A stretch of 64,000 bases of DNA from Bacillus sp. FJAT-27916 (GTDB taxonomy: Bacteria > Bacillota > Bacilli > Bacillales > Pradoshiaceae): contig NZ_LFZV01000001.1 in NCBI RefSeq assembly GCF_001183965.1, positions 2,796,342 through 2,860,341 on the forward strand. Direction: 5' to 3'. Positions 42,602-52,508 of this stretch are shown here, piece by piece; the first letter of the stretch is position 1; every line of letters starts with the position of its first letter. The notes beneath the pieces are model-generated. The model saw only the letters and a program-made list of their open reading frames with translations, ran no database searches and was not told where the DNA came from. The translations under genes and the position numbers were made by a program.

Positions 42602-45600
42602 TCCTTGCATGACAGCTTCCTTATTAATTTCTATGAACTGATAATCTGTTTCGTTTAAAGTATCTTCTATCAGTTCGACTAAATGGGCATGATGAGTAAA
42701 GAAGATGATTTGTGTTGCTTTTGATAATTCTGCCAGGACCTCGAGTGTAACCTTAGAGCGTTTATTGTCAAAATGAACGAGAATATCATCCACAATAAAC
42801 GGAACCGGTTCGTTGTCCTCACAATATTTCTCGATGCTCGCAACACGCAAAGCCAGGTACAGCTGATCCATTGTACCATCGCTCATTGCATCAATCCCAA
42901 TTTTCTCTCCATTCCTGATTCCAAGAAGAACTTCCTCATCCTTCTCATTATAATCAACGGTAAGTCCTTCAAAGCTATACTCTGTCAGGCGGGCAAACAA
43001 TGTTGAAGCCCTCGTTAAAATAGGATTTTGATTCTGTGCTCGATAATATTCTATTCCCTTTTGCAAGATCATAACAGCTAGTCTCTTTTCGACGTATTGC
43101 TCACAAAGGGCTGAAAGGTCTGCTATCACTGATTCCCTTTCTTCAGTCGCCATAACAGACGTAACTGAACTTCCGTGAATCTTCTCTTCATACTCTTTCT
43201 TACAAACCCCAAATGATTGGTAGGCAGCAGAACAGTTTTCATCGAGCTCCTTTTGCTCAAGCTCCAATTCTGTCAAGTGCCCTTCAAGATGCTCCATATC
43301 TTGCTCTGCAATCTCCTGCTCAAGTTCATCAATGGACCCGCTTCCTGCTATTTCCTGAAGAACGAGATCGAGCTCATTGATCCTTCTCGTTAAATCTTGC
43401 TTAGCTGCATATTGCTCCTCCACAGCCTGTAATTCATCCACTGTCTGAACACCGGCAAGTGAGAGTAGGCCACATAGCGATTCTTCAGCTGCTTGCTGCT
43501 TCTGAGAGGCTGTTTCATACCCAGCCAAGCACTCCTCTAACTGACGATTCCAATCCTCTTTATCACGTTTATTCTGCAGCTGCTTCTTTAATTCATCCGC
43601 CAGCTTATAAACCAACGATTGAATATTGCCTTGTTTCGGCCAGTTTACCTGATCAAGAAGATAGCCGATTTTCTGTTCAAAATCTTGGACAAACATTCTG
43701 CTCGCATTCATTCTCGCACTCAGTTCAATCCATTCATCATAAAGCTTTACACACCGGTCATAACGTTCGACTCTTTCAAGAGCCGTATCCGTTGGACACG
43801 TCCCATCAAGTTGAATGGGACATACCGCTTCCGCCCACTCATCCTTCCAGTCTACGTATTGGCGATTCTTCTCTTTCAATTCATTCTCCATCTCGAGAAG
43901 AGCTATTCGCTTATTCTTCCAATCAGATTCCAATGCCTGTTTTTCAAGGCTGCGGGCTGATTCTTTATCCTTAAAGACAGTCGCTTCCTTTATCCAGCGG
44001 GCCAATGAGTAATCTTGATAGGATACATTCAACTTAGTAACAGATGCCAACGCATCATACAGCCTTTTCTTCAGCAGTTGACTCTGCTCGTTCAGCTTGC
44101 TGCAGGCATGCTCTTTCTTTTGGCATTGTGAAAGCAAATACTTTATTTCTCTATACTTAGACATCCATGCCTTCATTTCTTGCGGAGAAAGGGGCGTAAT
44201 CCCATTCTCTTGCCAAAGTGCATTCCATTTGCCATATAATTGACGGCCCACATCATCTAGGTGTTCCAGCTTACGTTTGTACCCTTCCATACGGTTTACT
44301 GCTTCATCTATATCATTCAAGTATTTCTGCTTCATGCCCACCTTCGCAGACTCATGTCTCATAACATCTGCCAATTCATCCGCTTTTTCTAATTGGGATT
44401 CATAAATGTCGGTAAGCTTGTTTTCTCCTGCATAACGGGCAATTTCCGCTTCCGTCAACTTCTGACCATCTAATGTACGGCGAACCAGTTTCCAACTCTC
44501 ATCCCGATTTCGTCTTGCTTTCTTTAGGTTTTCCTCTGTTGGGATAACTGTACTCGCTTCAAGATCACGGAGAGCAGCACGGGCGGAGGAAAGCAATTCT
44601 TCCTCCGTAACAAACTTTTGTTTCCAAGCAAGAACATCTTCCTTGTATGTCTTCTCTTCTTTCATGAATTGCTCAATCGTCTCTTCTAAGATTGGTATAT
44701 GAAGTCCGGCAAATTCCGTCCTTCCTCCGTTCCAGAGCGGCAAAGTCTTTAATTGCTCATCAATGGAATCCTGCATATCTTTTAATTCAGCTTGCAATTC
44801 AGCAATCCTATCCTCAAGTTTCCCTTCATCATGAGCAGCCGCTAATGCAGCTTGTAAATCATCAAGTGAATGAAGCTCGCCATAATTCTCCCATTCCTGT
44901 TTCTTCAAAGAAACAACTTCTTCCATTGCCGTAATCCGCAGGCGCAGCTCAGAAATAGAACTTTTTAGGATTCGATGGTTTTCATGCAGGGAACGAATTT
45001 TCTCTTTACGTGCAGGCTGAATTCGAAGATTTTCCATTTCTACAGCCTCCATGCTCATAAAGCCCATATTCTGAAGGAGATCATCTAATTGTTTTCGGCA
45101 GACTTCAGCCCGCTCTTTCAGATTCTCATAATCACGTTTTTCTTTCTCATAGGCACCAATATCACCGTTTAAGGATTGGATAACGGATTCTTCTTTCAAT
45201 ATGTTCTCATCAACTGAAAGCTGGGCCAGCTTTTCCTTTAGGTTATCCGCTTCTGCCTTTGCTGTTTGTGCCGTTTCTGCACAAGAGCGAATGATTTTGG
45301 ATAGTTCTCTCCTTTGGAGGGAACAATCATGAGGAAGAGTTGGAATCGATTCATAGGGGGCTAATTTGTCCAATAATAGCTTTCTTTCAGCAAGCTTAGG
45401 TGAAGCTTTGCGCAGCTTCTCAAGCTTATTAATTCGAGCGGAAACTTGAGCCTGTTTCTCCCTCAATTCTGAAATAACAGCCTTTCCATCTGTGTATTCC
45501 TTCTCCAATTCCTTCCATCGCCTTGCCAGCATGAGAGATTCATTGGCTTTCTTCGTTAATTCCTTTTCCTTACGAATTAGTTCATTAATCGGCGGTTTTG

Positions 45601-46129
45601 ACCCACCTGCCTTATAAAGTTCCTTGCTGGCTGAGTCTAGCTGCCCCATAACTTGTTTAATTGCATTGATGCCGGATGCAGCAGCAAAAAGACTCTCACC
45701 AACATGCCCATTACTCGCAAGCAAGGCTTCTCCGCCTTCACGCAAGGTTTCATGATTCAAGGCGAACATAGAACGAAAGGTATCTTCTGATAAGACATTG
45801 ATATACGGTACCAATGAGTTATCTGGAATTGCTTCTCCATTCTCATCTAGAAGGGTCTTTGTCTTCCCTTTTCTCCGATAGAACTTGATCGTATCCCCTG
45901 CTGCATTCGAAATGGTTCCTCCTATACGAAGCTTTGTATTCGGATGCAGGAAAGAATCCTTAGAATTGTGAGGAATGCCGTATAAAAGCTGGGTAATCGA
46001 GCGCAGCAAGGTACTTTTCCCTGCTTCATTATTGCCGTATAACACATGAAAGGAATGTCCTTGATCAAACGGGATCGAATAATTCGTAAAATGCCCAAAG
46101 GCCTCAATTTCTAGCCTGTCAAACCTCAT
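42599..46129 (-). CDS. yhaN: AAA+/SMC-like ATPase YhaN (SbcC/Rad50-type)
   Basis: 1176-aa coiled-coil ATPase of the SbcC/Rad50/RecN type, partner of the YhaO nuclease. N-terminal Walker A GNNEAGKST at about residues 33-41 (FHVLYGNNEAGKST). Long coiled coils occupy about 180-1000 (Glu, Lys, Leu-rich). C-terminal signature SDGTMDQLYLALRVA precedes Walker B VPFIVDDILVHFDN. The protein is longer than my memory of B. subtilis YhaN (about 960 aa), mainly through extra coiled-coil sequence. Its ATG overlaps the stop of yhaO by 4 nt. yhaM, which follows in B. subtilis, is absent. Confidence 0.88.
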   Translation of the reverse strand: MRFDRLEIEAFGHFTNYSIPFDQGHSFHVLYGNNEAGKSTLLRSITQLLYGIPHNSKDSFLHPNTKLRIGGTISNAAGDTIKFYRRKGKTKTLLDENGEAIPDNSLVPYINVLSEDTFRSMFALNHETLREGGEALLASNGHVGESLFAAASGINAIKQVMGQLDSASKELYKAGGSKPPINELIRKEKELTKKANESLMLARRWKELEKEYTDGKAVISELREKQAQVSARINKLEKLRKASPKLAERKLLLDKLAPYESIPTLPHDCSLQRRELSKIIRSCAETAQTAKAEADNLKEKLAQLSVDENILKEESVIQSLNGDIGAYEKEKRDYENLKERAEVCRKQLDDLLQNMGFMSMEAVEMENLRIQPARKEKIRSLHENHRILKSSISELRLRITAMEEVVSLKKQEWENYGELHSLDDLQAALAAAHDEGKLEDRIAELQAELKDMQDSIDEQLKTLPLWNGGRTEFAGLHIPILEETIEQFMKEEKTYKEDVLAWKQKFVTEEELLSSARAALRDLEASTVIPTEENLKKARRNRDESWKLVRRTLDGQKLTEAEIARYAGENKLTDIYESQLEKADELADVMRHESAKVGMKQKYLNDIDEAVNRMEGYKRKLEHLDDVGRQLYGKWNALWQENGITPLSPQEMKAWMSKYREIKYLLSQCQKKEHACSKLNEQSQLLKKRLYDALASVTKLNVSYQDYSLARWIKEATVFKDKESARSLEKQALESDWKNKRIALLEMENELKEKNRQYVDWKDEWAEAVCPIQLDGTCPTDTALERVERYDRCVKLYDEWIELSARMNASRMFVQDFEQKIGYLLDQVNWPKQGNIQSLVYKLADELKKQLQNKRDKEDWNRQLEECLAGYETASQKQQAAEESLCGLLSLAGVQTVDELQAVEEQYAAKQDLTRRINELDLVLQEIAGSGSIDELEQEIAEQDMEHLEGHLTELELEQKELDENCSAAYQSFGVCKKEYEEKIHGSSVTSVMATEERESVIADLSALCEQYVEKRLAVMILQKGIEYYRAQNQNPILTRASTLFARLTEYSFEGLTVDYNEKDEEVLLGIRNGEKIGIDAMSDGTMDQLYLALRVASIEKYCEDNEPVPFIVDDILVHFDNKRSKVTLEVLAELSKATQIIFFTHHAHLVELIEDTLNETDYQFIEINKEAVMQG

Positions 46130-47394
46130 GAATGTTTCCCCCTGTCCATAAGCAATCCTTCATTAATGATATCTTTAGCTGCTTGAATTTTTTCTCTCAA
46201 AGCATCTGCCGTATCTGGTATAACGGGCTCATCGCCGCGTTTCAGGTCCATAGGAAGCGCATTATGAAGCGATTGAAATTCCTCCTTGATTTCTTGAAGC
46301 ATCTCTTCATATGACATGTCATCAAGCCACTCCAATATTCCTGTAACCGGAGTTGAATTGGACGCTTCTGATAATGAATTCAACGCAGTTGTCTTGAGCT
46401 TGACCTTTTCTATCCATATATCTCCGTTTCCAATTGAAAAAGCCATTGAACGCAAATCATTCAGAACCCTGTCCCTATCACTTGCCAGCTCAAAATGGAG
46501 AGGGGTTTGTCCATTCAGAATAAAGCGGAGAGCGAGCATCCTTCCATCCGCCAAATCATAGGCCTTTTCGATTTCTTGCTCGATTTGTGCCATCCACTCT
46601 TCATACTGAGTGACTCCAGTTAAATCCGCATCAATTACCTCCCATCTGAGAACATCAAGAGGCATATGAGTCATATCTTTTAATGTACCGCCCTCGACCT
46701 CAACAAGTGTACAGCCTTTCGGACCCGTTTCTTTACTATGTCGGCTTTGAATATTACCAGGAAATAAGATAACTGGCTCTTTCTCACTCAGATATTCTCT
46801 CTTATGAATATGGCCAAGTGCCCAATAATCGTACCCTTTTCCTTTCATATCCTCAATCGAGCAGGGAGCATAGTTTTCATGCCCTTCCCGCCCGCCGGCA
46901 GAAGTATGAAGAATGCCGATATTGTAATAGCCATCCACACTATTGGGATATCCTTTGACCAAATTATCAAGAACCGCTCTCGTGCTGAATCCTTGACCAT
47001 GGATGACCACGCCGATATCATCCAGCTTCACGCTTCCGCATTTCTTCACATCAAACATATGAACATTGTCAGGCAGCTTAATTTCCTTCGTGATTACACT
47101 TGCCGCATCATGGTTTCCTTTGATCATGAACACGGGAATCTGCTCTTTTTGAAGCCGTGCCATTTCACTGGCAAAGTATAATCCCGTATTATAGTCCTTC
47201 CAATCACCATCATACAGATCTCCTGCAATGATGATAAAATCCACTTGCCTTTCAATGGCTAAATCAACGAGATTGGTAAAGGCTTCACGGGTGGCGCTTC
47301 GTAATCGTCCAACCGGAGCGCCTTCATATCGAGACAACCCTTTTAATGGACTGTCCAAATGAATATCGGCGGCATGAATAAATGTGAAATCCAT
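46126..47394 (-). CDS. yhaO: DNA repair metallophosphoesterase YhaO (SbcD/Mre11-like)
   Basis: 422-aa nuclease subunit. Metal-site motifs: HAADIHLDSPLKGL (residues 7-20), IAGDLYDGD, IKGNHDAAS, then LHTSAGG and WALGHIHKRE. C-terminal domain of about 180 residues links to the YhaN coiled coil. The Mre11/SbcD-type complex trims DNA ends and hairpins. GGAGG lies 10 nt before the ATG. A LexA-like palindrome sits 102 nt upstream, consistent with SOS control of this operon reported for B. subtilis as I recall. Confidence 0.88.
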   Translation of the reverse strand: MDFTFIHAADIHLDSPLKGLSRYEGAPVGRLRSATREAFTNLVDLAIERQVDFIIIAGDLYDGDWKDYNTGLYFASEMARLQKEQIPVFMIKGNHDAASVITKEIKLPDNVHMFDVKKCGSVKLDDIGVVIHGQGFSTRAVLDNLVKGYPNSVDGYYNIGILHTSAGGREGHENYAPCSIEDMKGKGYDYWALGHIHKREYLSEKEPVILFPGNIQSRHSKETGPKGCTLVEVEGGTLKDMTHMPLDVLRWEVIDADLTGVTQYEEWMAQIEQEIEKAYDLADGRMLALRFILNGQTPLHFELASDRDRVLNDLRSMAFSIGNGDIWIEKVKLKTTALNSLSEASNSTPVTGILEWLDDMSYEEMLQEIKEEFQSLHNALPMDLKRGDEPVIPDTADALREKIQAAKDIINEGLLMDRGKHS

Positions 47395-47495
47395 TATTCC
47401 TTTTCCTCCTTATAAGCAATCATCAAGTTCTCTTCACTCTTAGTGATAGAATAACATAGATTTTAGTCCAATTATCTATCTGGAAACAAAAGACA

Positions 47496-47507
47496 GAACA
47501 TATGTTC
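47496..47507 (-). promoter_or_regulatory. LexA (SOS) box upstream of yhaON
   Basis: Perfect palindrome GAACATATGTTC, matching the Bacillus LexA consensus GAAC-N4-GTTC. It lies upstream of a possible promoter TTGGAC-N17-TATCAC (minus strand). Confidence 0.72.
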
Positions 47508-47735
47508 CCATCTATCTCGTAGTATACCCTCTTTTATCTGTTTATGCATCACGTTCATCCAAAATATTCTCCTTCATTTTCCAAGAAGCAGGTTATACTT
47601 GATTGAAACTTTTATTGATAGCCCTTCGTATATACTCTTACATAGGTAAAATATCGTGGCAATACGTGCTTATCTATAAGAATTTAACTATGGTGTAAGA
47701 TAAACAGAACCAATCATCATAAGGAGTGAAAGAAA

Positions 47736-48377
47736 ATGAGTACATATATTGAATCAAATCGGTATACTCTTCCAAAAGTACTTCGTACATTTACACTGTC
47801 ATTGGCTGTTTCTTTGTTAGGATTTATCGTCGGGAATTTTGTTCCGCCCGCCTTATTCCTGCCAATCATGATTTTAGAGTTCGTTATGCTAATCGCGGCT
47901 TTCTTTGTCCGAAGAAGAAAAATGCTTTCATACGGATTTTTATATGCCTTTACCTTTATTTCAGGAATCACCCTGTTTCCGATCGTCACTAGCTATTTAA
48001 TCACGATTGGAGCAAAGCCTGTTCTCATGAGTCTTGCTGCTACTGTTGCCATTTTCGGAGGACTTTCCTTATATGCTTCAACAACAAAACGGGATTTCTC
48101 CTTTTTGGGAGGCTTTCTAACTGCTGCTTTGCTAGCACTTATTGTTATCGGCATTTTCAACTTGTTTTCACCCTTATCCTCAACAGCGACTCTTGTTTAT
48201 TCCTTTATCGGCATTCTTGTGTTCAGCGGTTATGTCATTTTTGACGTAAACAGGATGAAGCAATATGGGGTATCAGATGAGGCTGTGCCATTAATGGCGT
48301 TAAATCTATATCTGGACTTCGTCAACTTGTTTATATACATCCTTCAGTTTATTGGAGTGCTCTCTTCAAGAGATTAA
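47736..48377 (+). CDS. yetJ: Bax inhibitor-1 family membrane protein (YetJ-like)
   Basis: 213-aa protein with seven hydrophobic helices, as in bacterial Bax inhibitor-1 homologues; B. subtilis YetJ is a pH-dependent calcium leak channel. The two C-terminal acidic motifs VIFDVNRMK and LYLDFVNLF carry the conserved aspartates of the di-aspartyl sensor. GGAGTGAAAG precedes the ATG. A terminator follows. The symbol is by similarity and the gene position is not syntenic with B. subtilis yetJ. Confidence 0.85.
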   Translation: MSTYIESNRYTLPKVLRTFTLSLAVSLLGFIVGNFVPPALFLPIMILEFVMLIAAFFVRRRKMLSYGFLYAFTFISGITLFPIVTSYLITIGAKPVLMSLAATVAIFGGLSLYASTTKRDFSFLGGFLTAALLALIVIGIFNLFSPLSSTATLVYSFIGILVFSGYVIFDVNRMKQYGVSDEAVPLMALNLYLDFVNLFIYILQFIGVLSSRD

Positions 48378-48395
48378 GAATATCCACCTGTTTTC

Positions 48396-48418
48396 CGCCG
48401 CTTTTGCGGCGTTTTTTT
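48396..48418 (+). terminator. terminator of the Bax inhibitor-1 gene
   Basis: 6-bp GC stem CGCCGC / GCGGCG with a TTTT loop and then TTTTTTTA. Confidence 0.88.
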
Positions 48419-48514
48419 ATTTGCCCAGTTTTGCCTGCATATCGTTGTACATACTTTTTATCATTCTACGCAAATTATTAAAGCAGTGAATGAAAGTGAA
48501 ATGAGGGTGCAATT

Positions 48515-49729
48515 ATGAGTTTTAATTCTGATCAGTCAAAAGTGAGCATATGGTGCCTGGCCAGCATTGCTGCTGTTCCGCTCATTATGACACTAGGTAA
48601 TTCCATGCTAATTCCTGTTCTGCCCATATTGGAGAAAAAGGTTTCCATATCCTCCTTCCAATCGAGCCTGATCATCACAAGTTATTCGGTGGCCTCAATA
48701 TTGCTTATCCCGATTGCAGGATACTTATCGGATCGATTTGGGCGTAAGATGATTTTACTTCCCAGCCTTGCCATCACATTTATCGGAGGACTCGTATCCG
48801 GTTTTGCCTCCTGGAAAATGAGTGATCCCTATATGGTGATTATCATCGGCAGAATCATCCAAGGAATTGGTTCAGCCGGCGCTTTTCCAATCATCCTTCC
48901 ACTTGTGGGTGATTTGTATAAGGACGATGATGAAGCAAGCGCCTGCTTAGGAATTGTGGAGACATCCAATACATTTGGCAAAGTATTGAGCCCGATTCTT
49001 GGCGCAGCCCTTGCCCTGTGGATATGGTATATCCCCTTCTTTTCTATTTCTGTCTTCAGTTTAATTAGTTTTTTGATGGTTCTATTCTTTATTAAAGTTC
49101 CAAAAAAGAAGGATGAGCCTCCTAAGCTCAAAGATTTTTTACAGCAGGTTAAAAAGATTTTTCATACCGATGGAAGATGGCTCTATAGTGTGTTCATTAC
49201 CGGTGCCTTTATCATGTTGATTTTGTTTGCAGTACAGTTCTATTTATCAAATATCCTTGAATCTAAATATGATATCCATAACATTAAAAAGGGATTTATT
49301 TTAGCCATTCCTTTGTTCTTTTTATGTATAGCCTCATTTATCACAGGAAAGAAGATCAAGGATAATATTAAAGCCATGAAGATATTGATTATCATTTCCT
49401 TGGTGATTTCCTGTGTTTCCATTTGTTTCACCTCTCATATCGATAATCTCTATTTACTTATAGGCGTTTTATCCATATTTGGAGCAGGGCTTGGAGCGAT
49501 TCTTCCCTCATTGGATGCCCTTATTACCGAAAATATTGAAAAGGAACAAAGGGGAACGATTACTTCCTTCTATAGTTCCGCCCGTTTTTTCGGGGTTGCT
49601 GCTGGACCTCCCCTTATGTCCTATTTCTTGAAAGAAAATGAATCCTATCTTTTCTATTCATTCAGTATCCTATCTGTTCTGCTTATCATTCTTATCGCCA
49701 AATGCATTAATGCAGAATCACCTGCATAA
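48515..49729 (+). CDS. MFS multidrug efflux transporter, DHA1 type, 12 TMS
   Basis: 404-aa major facilitator with twelve hydrophobic segments. Motifs: GYLSDRFGRKMILL (loop 2-3), IGRIIQGIGSAGAFP (helix 4), and motif C-like VSPILGAALAL variants around GKVLSPILGAAL. Antiporter-type drug efflux is the likely role. The central loop has lysine-rich PKKKDEPPKLK. GAGGG lies 7 nt upstream of the ATG. It stands between the yetJ-like gene and a quinone oxidoreductase gene; substrate unknown. Confidence 0.86.
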   Translation: MSFNSDQSKVSIWCLASIAAVPLIMTLGNSMLIPVLPILEKKVSISSFQSSLIITSYSVASILLIPIAGYLSDRFGRKMILLPSLAITFIGGLVSGFASWKMSDPYMVIIIGRIIQGIGSAGAFPIILPLVGDLYKDDDEASACLGIVETSNTFGKVLSPILGAALALWIWYIPFFSISVFSLISFLMVLFFIKVPKKKDEPPKLKDFLQQVKKIFHTDGRWLYSVFITGAFIMLILFAVQFYLSNILESKYDIHNIKKGFILAIPLFFLCIASFITGKKIKDNIKAMKILIIISLVISCVSICFTSHIDNLYLLIGVLSIFGAGLGAILPSLDALITENIEKEQRGTITSFYSSARFFGVAAGPPLMSYFLKENESYLFYSFSILSVLLIILIAKCINAESPA

Positions 49730-49750
49730 ATCATTTGCTGTCTAATATGG

Positions 49751-49780
49751 GCTGACTCGATCATCAGGGTCAGCTTTTTA
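49751..49780 (+). terminator. terminator of the MFS gene
   Basis: 8-bp stem GCTGACTC / GGGTCAGC (one G-U), 10-nt loop, TTTTTATT. Confidence 0.85.
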
Positions 49781-49939
49781 TTGGGCAGGAAACCTCCACA
49801 TCCCAAGTAATTTGCCGCCTCAGCATAAACATGTGAATTTCCGCTATTCATGTCCTAAATCTCATGATTACTCTCCTTATAAAAGGGAATGAAGAAACAA
49901 GAGGATTTAATTACCTCATCACATACGAGGAGGGTATGC

Positions 49940-50890
49940 ATGCATAAGAATAATATGAAAGCCGTTGTAATCGAGGAATACGGCGGATTAAACGAACTGA
50001 AGGAAAAAGTCATTGATAAACCAATCCCCCTAGATAATCAAGTTCTTGTGGAAGTAAAAGCTGCTTCAGTTAACCCTATTGACTGGAAACTCAGAGAAGG
50101 CTATCTGCAGGACCGTTATGATTTTGAATTTCCCATCATACTTGGCTGGGATGTTGCAGGTGTAGTAGCCGATGTTGGAAAGCATGTTCAAGGCTTTGAA
50201 ATAGGCGACCGTGTTTTTGCACGGCCAGAGCTGACCCGTCTCGGTACATATGCCGAATATACCGTAGTGGATGACTTATTGCTCGCAAAGATTCCCGATA
50301 ATCTATCCTTTGACGAGGCTGCCTCTATTCCTTTAGCCGGTTTGACAGCCTATCAGGCTTTATTTGATGCGCTCGAAATCATGGAGGGACAAAAAGTCTT
50401 GATTCACGCTGGGGCGGGCGGTGTTGGCACCTACGCAATCCAACTGGCGAAACTAAAAGGAGCTTATGTCGCCACAACAGCGAGCAAGAAAAATCATGGC
50501 TACTTAACCTCATTAGGGGCTGACCAATGCATTGACTATAAGACAGAATCATTCGAAGAAATCTTAAGTGAGTATGACGCTGTATTTGATACGGTAGGTG
50601 GGCAGACCCTTCTAAATAGCATGAAAGTTCTCCGTAAAGGCGGAAAAATTGTTTCCATCGTGGAACCTCCCTCTGAACAAAAGGCTGGCCAATATGGGAT
50701 TAGAGAGCAATTCCTCTGGCTTATCCCGAGAGGAGACCAGTTGCAGGAGCTTGCCTCCCTTTTAGGGGAAGGACGATTGAAGCCCGCTCCGCTTGAAACC
50801 TTTCCTTTCTCCGAAAAAGGAGTCAGAAATGCCCAAGAGCTCAGTGAATCCGGCCATACAAGGGGCAAGATTGTCATCAAGATGGGCTAG
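49940..50890 (+). CDS. NADP-dependent quinone oxidoreductase-like protein (MDR, zinc-less)
   Basis: 316-aa medium-chain reductase without zinc ligands. N-terminal GroES-like domain (VNPIDWKLREG, GWDVAGVV), nucleotide-binding AGAGGVGTYAIQLAK at about residues 155-170, and NADPH-specific TTASKKN. The family reduces quinones or alkenals. The ATG at 49940 has AGGAGG 6 nt upstream; the upstream in-frame extension from 49889 lacks such a site. Terminator downstream. Confidence 0.87.
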   Translation: MHKNNMKAVVIEEYGGLNELKEKVIDKPIPLDNQVLVEVKAASVNPIDWKLREGYLQDRYDFEFPIILGWDVAGVVADVGKHVQGFEIGDRVFARPELTRLGTYAEYTVVDDLLLAKIPDNLSFDEAASIPLAGLTAYQALFDALEIMEGQKVLIHAGAGGVGTYAIQLAKLKGAYVATTASKKNHGYLTSLGADQCIDYKTESFEEILSEYDAVFDTVGGQTLLNSMKVLRKGGKIVSIVEPPSEQKAGQYGIREQFLWLIPRGDQLQELASLLGEGRLKPAPLETFPFSEKGVRNAQELSESGHTRGKIVIKMG

Positions 50891-50910
50891 ACTATTTCTT
50901 GGGAAATCAA

Positions 50911-50955
50911 AGAAAGGAGGAGAAACATTATCTGTTTCTCCTCCTTTCTATTATT
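50911..50955. terminator. long hairpin terminator
   Basis: 17-bp perfect stem (50911-50927 with 50933-50949) then TATTATTT. It serves the quinone reductase gene on the plus strand and lies at the 3' side of the symporter gene. Confidence 0.88.
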
Positions 50956-50966
50956 TAGGCTGTTTC

Positions 50967-52508
50967 TCACATGCGGTGAATGGTATCCATTCCCGTATTG
51001 GATTTAACCAAAATTTCATCATACTTCGCTTCATCCACCTTCTGCCTTGATAAGATTGTTCCAATATAGCCAGCAATAAATCCTAGCGGAATGGATACAA
51101 GTCCAGGCGTCGTCAATGGAAATAGTGCTTCCCCAGTCAGAATAGCTGAACCATCCGGACTAAAGACGTTCGGACTAATCAGCACCAGTCCTACGGAGGA
51201 AATTAACCCGACAACCATGGCACTGATTGCACCAGTTGTGTTGAACTTCTTCCAGTAGATCGTAAAGAGGATGACCGGCAAATTAGCACTCGCTGCGACA
51301 GCGAAGGCAAGAGAGACAAGGAAAGCAACATTCAAGTTTTGAGCTACTAAAGCCAGCAAAATGGAAATGACAGATACCCCAATAGATGCATAGCGCGCCA
51401 TCTTGACTTGTTCCTTTTCGTTCGCTTTACCTTTACGAAGGATTTCATTATAGAAATCATGGGCAAACGCTGATGCACCGGTTAGAACCAATCCAGCTAC
51501 AACAGCAAGGATTGTTGCAAAGGCAACAGCAGAGACGAAGGCAAATAGCATATTTCCGCCCAATGCCTGTGCGAGAAGCGGCGCAGCCATATTACCTGCT
51601 GCATTCGCTGCAACGATATCAGTCGTGCCAACAAAGGCGGCTGCCCCAAAGCCCAAGAATATGGTCATGACATAAAAGGCTCCAATAATCCAAGTTGCCA
51701 CAACGACTGAGCTTCTCGCTGCCTTGGCATCCTTCACCGTGAAGAATCGGACCAAAATGTGCGGGAGCCCAGCTGTACCTAATACAAGGCCCATTGTTAG
51801 CGAGAGTGTATCAAGCCCCTCCGTATATTTAACTCCAGGATTTAAGAAAGCCTCCTTCAGCGGAGTCGCTGATCTCATTGATTCAAACATATAAGGGATG
51901 CTGTAATTAAACTTTGCCAGGACGATAATCGAAATGATAAATGTCCCCGTCATCAAGAGAAGTGCCTTGACGATTTGGACCCAGCTTGTCGCATGCATAC
52001 CGCCAAAGATAACATATATAGTCATCAAGGTGCCGACAATTAAAACGGAGGTTGTATATTCAATCCCTAATAATAATTTTATAAGTGCTCCTGCGCCAAC
52101 CAATTGAGCGATCATATAAAAAATAGAAATTGCCATTGTATTAAAGGCTGCAAACCCTCTAATTTTCTTCGTATCAAAGCGTGCTGCCAGCATATCTGCC
52201 AACGTATATTTACCAAGATTTCGAAGAGGCTCCGCCACTAAATATAGAACAACTAGATAAGCAACCAAAAAGCCAATGCTGTAAAAGAACCCATCAAACC
52301 CAGCAAGAGCGATTGAACCGGCAATTCCTAGGAATGATGCAGCTGACATATAATCCCCAGCAATGGCCAGACCATTCTGCCAACCGGTCAGACCACTTCC
52401 CGCTGTATAAAATTCACTTGCATTGCTCGTTCGTTTGGATGCCCAATAAGTGATCAATAGTGTAATGAAAACAATCCCAAGAAACATTGTAAAGGCAGCT
52501 ACATTCAT
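50967..52508 (-). CDS. cation/acetate symporter ActP family (SSS family)
   Basis: 513-aa sodium:solute symporter with about 13 hydrophobic helices. Family segments: GLTGWQNGLAIAGDYMSAASFLG near residue 40 and VLVLG-like TMGLVLGTAGLPHILVRFF. It imports acetate or related monocarboxylates with sodium or protons. The ATG overlaps the stop of the DUF485 gene (ATGA). Equivalent to the ywcA/ywcB pair in B. subtilis. A cre-like palindrome lies just upstream of the pair. Confidence 0.92.
   Translation of the reverse strand: MNVAAFTMFLGIVFITLLITYWASKRTSNASEFYTAGSGLTGWQNGLAIAGDYMSAASFLGIAGSIALAGFDGFFYSIGFLVAYLVVLYLVAEPLRNLGKYTLADMLAARFDTKKIRGFAAFNTMAISIFYMIAQLVGAGALIKLLLGIEYTTSVLIVGTLMTIYVIFGGMHATSWVQIVKALLLMTGTFIISIIVLAKFNYSIPYMFESMRSATPLKEAFLNPGVKYTEGLDTLSLTMGLVLGTAGLPHILVRFFTVKDAKAARSSVVVATWIIGAFYVMTIFLGFGAAAFVGTTDIVAANAAGNMAAPLLAQALGGNMLFAFVSAVAFATILAVVAGLVLTGASAFAHDFYNEILRKGKANEKEQVKMARYASIGVSVISILLALVAQNLNVAFLVSLAFAVAASANLPVILFTIYWKKFNTTGAISAMVVGLISSVGLVLISPNVFSPDGSAILTGEALFPLTTPGLVSIPLGFIAGYIGTILSRQKVDEAKYDEILVKSNTGMDTIHRM

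Noticed and set aside
43459..43974. Long plus-strand frames inside yhaN
   Set aside because: Antisense shadows of a coiled-coil gene; composition is Leu/Ser/Pro-rich and no start signal is present.
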